Shown here piece after piece: positions 19,151 through 20,423 of a stretch of DNA of 20,423 bases. Below the pieces are notes generated by a model that was not told where the DNA came from, ran no database searches, and saw only the letters and a program-made list of their open reading frames with translations. Each line of letters begins with the position of its first letter. Within the stretch, counting starts at the first letter, position 1. Source of the DNA: Candidatus Woesearchaeota archaeon. GTDB lineage: Archaea; Nanobdellota; Nanobdellia; Woesearchaeales; GW2011-AR4. The translations under genes and the position numbers were made by a program. The stretch lies in the NCBI GenBank assembly GCA_016211245.1, contig JACQSQ010000072.1, positions 1-20,423 of the forward strand. Reading direction: 5' to 3'.

Positions 19151-20404
19151 ACACTTAATTTTTTTGAATTTTTTAACTTTTAGTGTCTCTAGCAAATGAA
19201 ATGGATTCTCAAATCCTTTTAGATTTTTGTAGTCTTTGCTCCAAATTTTTAATGTTCTCGTCAGGTTTTGTCCTTCTAAAGTTAGTGACCACGAATTGTA
19301 ACTGTTTTTTACGATTAAATTTTCTTTGACTTTATTATTCAGCCAATCACTAGCCATATTGGACTGCATTTGAAAACCCTTTGATATTACCGAGGTTCCA
19401 AATTTCTCATAATCTGCTAATTCTAAAAATCTTGAGTAAGTATAATATCTTCTTCCTCTCAAGCATAATGCTATTGCTGTAAGCAATTTGTTCCAACTGC
19501 TTGAATTTTTGAATGCCTTTATCCTGTATAAATGCAGTAAACCTCTGAAACTGCATGAAGAAATTACGCAAATTCTTTTTTCATTTATTCTAGTCTTGAA
19601 TCCATTACTTTTTAGTATTGCGCAGTAATCTTTTAAGTAATTCAAGTCTTGGTCGACTATTTTTAGATGAAGTTCAGGAAAATCTCTCCTTTTGCATCTA
19701 ACATCCAAAGTCCCGTCACCAGTCAATAACTTTGCAAGAAAATTGTTTGCTAATTCTTGTTGATTACGTGTATATCTGCTTTCATTTGCAAGAAGATTTC
19801 TGATTTTATCAAGAGAATTTAACACGATTTCTGTTAGTATTGTATTTCGTATGACCGTTCTGAAACCAATCCCTTTACTATTTCCTTGAGAGGTTTTAAC
19901 CTTACAGCCAATGATGGCTTCAAAATTCTTAACGTGATTAATCATTTCTTCTTCAGAAAGCCTATTTGGATTATAGGTAAAGCGAAATTCACAAGCATCT
20001 TTAGGAATTCCTAATTTTGAAAGGGAATCTATAAATTCTTGATGCTCCGGAATTATCTTGTTAGTAAATTCTACATTAAATTTGTCAGTATTCTTGTGCT
20101 TTGTGCCTTCCGCTTGATACTGCCCTAACAAACTGCCGAGAGTATCTATTTCAACGAGTCTTCTAATTTCTAGTTGTTGTCCAGAGCCTCTTTCATGTGA
20201 GTACCAAAGTCTTAACCAATTTTCATTATTTAACGTAAAACTTGTAACAATAATCTCATAACCTTTAGATGTTGTTTGTGGGATTAAAGATAGCATATCT
20301 ATTTTACCTTCATGGAATAATTCTTTTGTTCTGTCCAGATTAATAATTTCTTGTATTTCCAGTGTTAACAACTCATTATGCTTCAGATTTAGGGAGTTTT
20401 TCAT
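19130..20404 (-). CDS. Free-standing LAGLIDADG homing endonuclease
   Basis: A 424-aa protein with two LAGLIDADG-type motifs: LGSLLGQYQAEGTK (89-102, Glu99 in the acidic position) and NFLAKLLTGDGTLDV (221-235, Asp230). The about 130-residue spacing is that of a single-chain, pseudo-dimeric homing endonuclease, which cuts a long asymmetric site. After the second motif come typical beta strands (LHLKIVDQDLNYLKDYCAILKSNGF, RICVISSCSFRGLLHLY). The C terminus (about 325-390; MASDWLNNKVKENLIVKN..WSLTLEGQ) looks like a winged-helix DNA-binding domain. No intein splice motifs or host exon are visible around it. Its stop lies inside the last codons of rpl12. The ATG at 20404 is close to the window edge and the frame stays open to the end, so the start could be further upstream. 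Confidence 0.88.
   Translation of the reverse strand: MKNSLNLKHNELLTLEIQEIINLDRTKELFHEGKIDMLSLIPQTTSKGYEIIVTSFTLNNENWLRLWYSHERGSGQQLEIRRLVEIDTLGSLLGQYQAEGTKHKNTDKFNVEFTNKIIPEHQEFIDSLSKLGIPKDACEFRFTYNPNRLSEEEMINHVKNFEAIIGCKVKTSQGNSKGIGFRTVIRNTILTEIVLNSLDKIRNLLANESRYTRNQQELANNFLAKLLTGDGTLDVRCKRRDFPELHLKIVDQDLNYLKDYCAILKSNGFKTRINEKRICVISSCSFRGLLHLYRIKAFKNSSSWNKLLTAIALCLRGRRYYTYSRFLELADYEKFGTSVISKGFQMQSNMASDWLNNKVKENLIVKNSYNSWSLTLEGQNLTRTLKIWSKDYKNLKGFENPFHLLETLKVKKFKKIKCLSKECS
19151..19174 (+). terminator. T-rich terminator of the rpl1-rpl10-rpl12 operon
   Basis: Runs of 7 T (19159-19165) and 6 T (19169-19174) follow the rpl12 stop. Such oligo-T stretches terminate archaeal RNA polymerase. The same bases code for Lys-rich C-terminal residues of the convergent endonuclease. 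Confidence 0.5.
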
Positions 20405-20423
20405 ATCTCTTCTTATTGTAATA

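Overview
The window is archaeal. It carries diphthine synthase, archaeal-type ribosomal proteins uS15, uL1, uL10/P0 and L12/P1, a tRNA-Gln that needs two introns removed, and TATA boxes about 25-28 bp upstream of start codons that often lack a Shine-Dalgarno site. The A+T-rich composition, very small intergenic gaps and protein flavour suggest a DPANN archaeon near Woesearchaeota/Pacearchaeota. That placement is inference; no 16S gene is present.

Layout. 1-5012, mostly plus strand: dphB, a convergent ACT-domain gene, a divergent 2-hydroxyacid dehydrogenase, tRNA-Gln(UUG), a SET-domain methyltransferase, a slipin, a small membrane protein, and rpsO (uS15) behind a long leader full of hairpins. 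5026-14301, almost all minus strand: every enzyme of the bacterial-type MEP (DOXP) isoprenoid pathway. The genes are dxs, ispG and a 51-aa membrane protein; then, beyond a plus-strand winged-helix regulator, an 85-aa protein, dxr, a SAM methyltransferase, a fused ispDF, ispE and ispH. 14408-16627: a small basic protein, a GNAT acetyltransferase, an orphan HicB-like protein and an uncharacterised HEVAH metalloprotease-like protein. 16806-19150: ribosomal stalk genes uL1-uL10-L12, without uL11. 19130-20404: a free-standing LAGLIDADG homing endonuclease, convergent with and overlapping the end of rpl12.

How it works together. Dxs, Dxr, IspD, IspE, IspF, IspG and IspH together take pyruvate plus glyceraldehyde-3-phosphate to IPP/DMAPP, so this archaeon appears able to make its isoprenoid lipid precursors by the bacterial route. 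Most archaea use mevalonate. Two regulatory candidates stand out. One is a palindromic operator between the MEP operon promoter and a divergent winged-helix regulator gene. The other is a near-identical 19-nt block with a second shared word, found upstream of both ispG and ispH, which encode the two iron-sulfur enzymes ending the pathway. A methyltransferase translationally coupled to dxr and ispDF is the most intriguing gene of unknown substrate.
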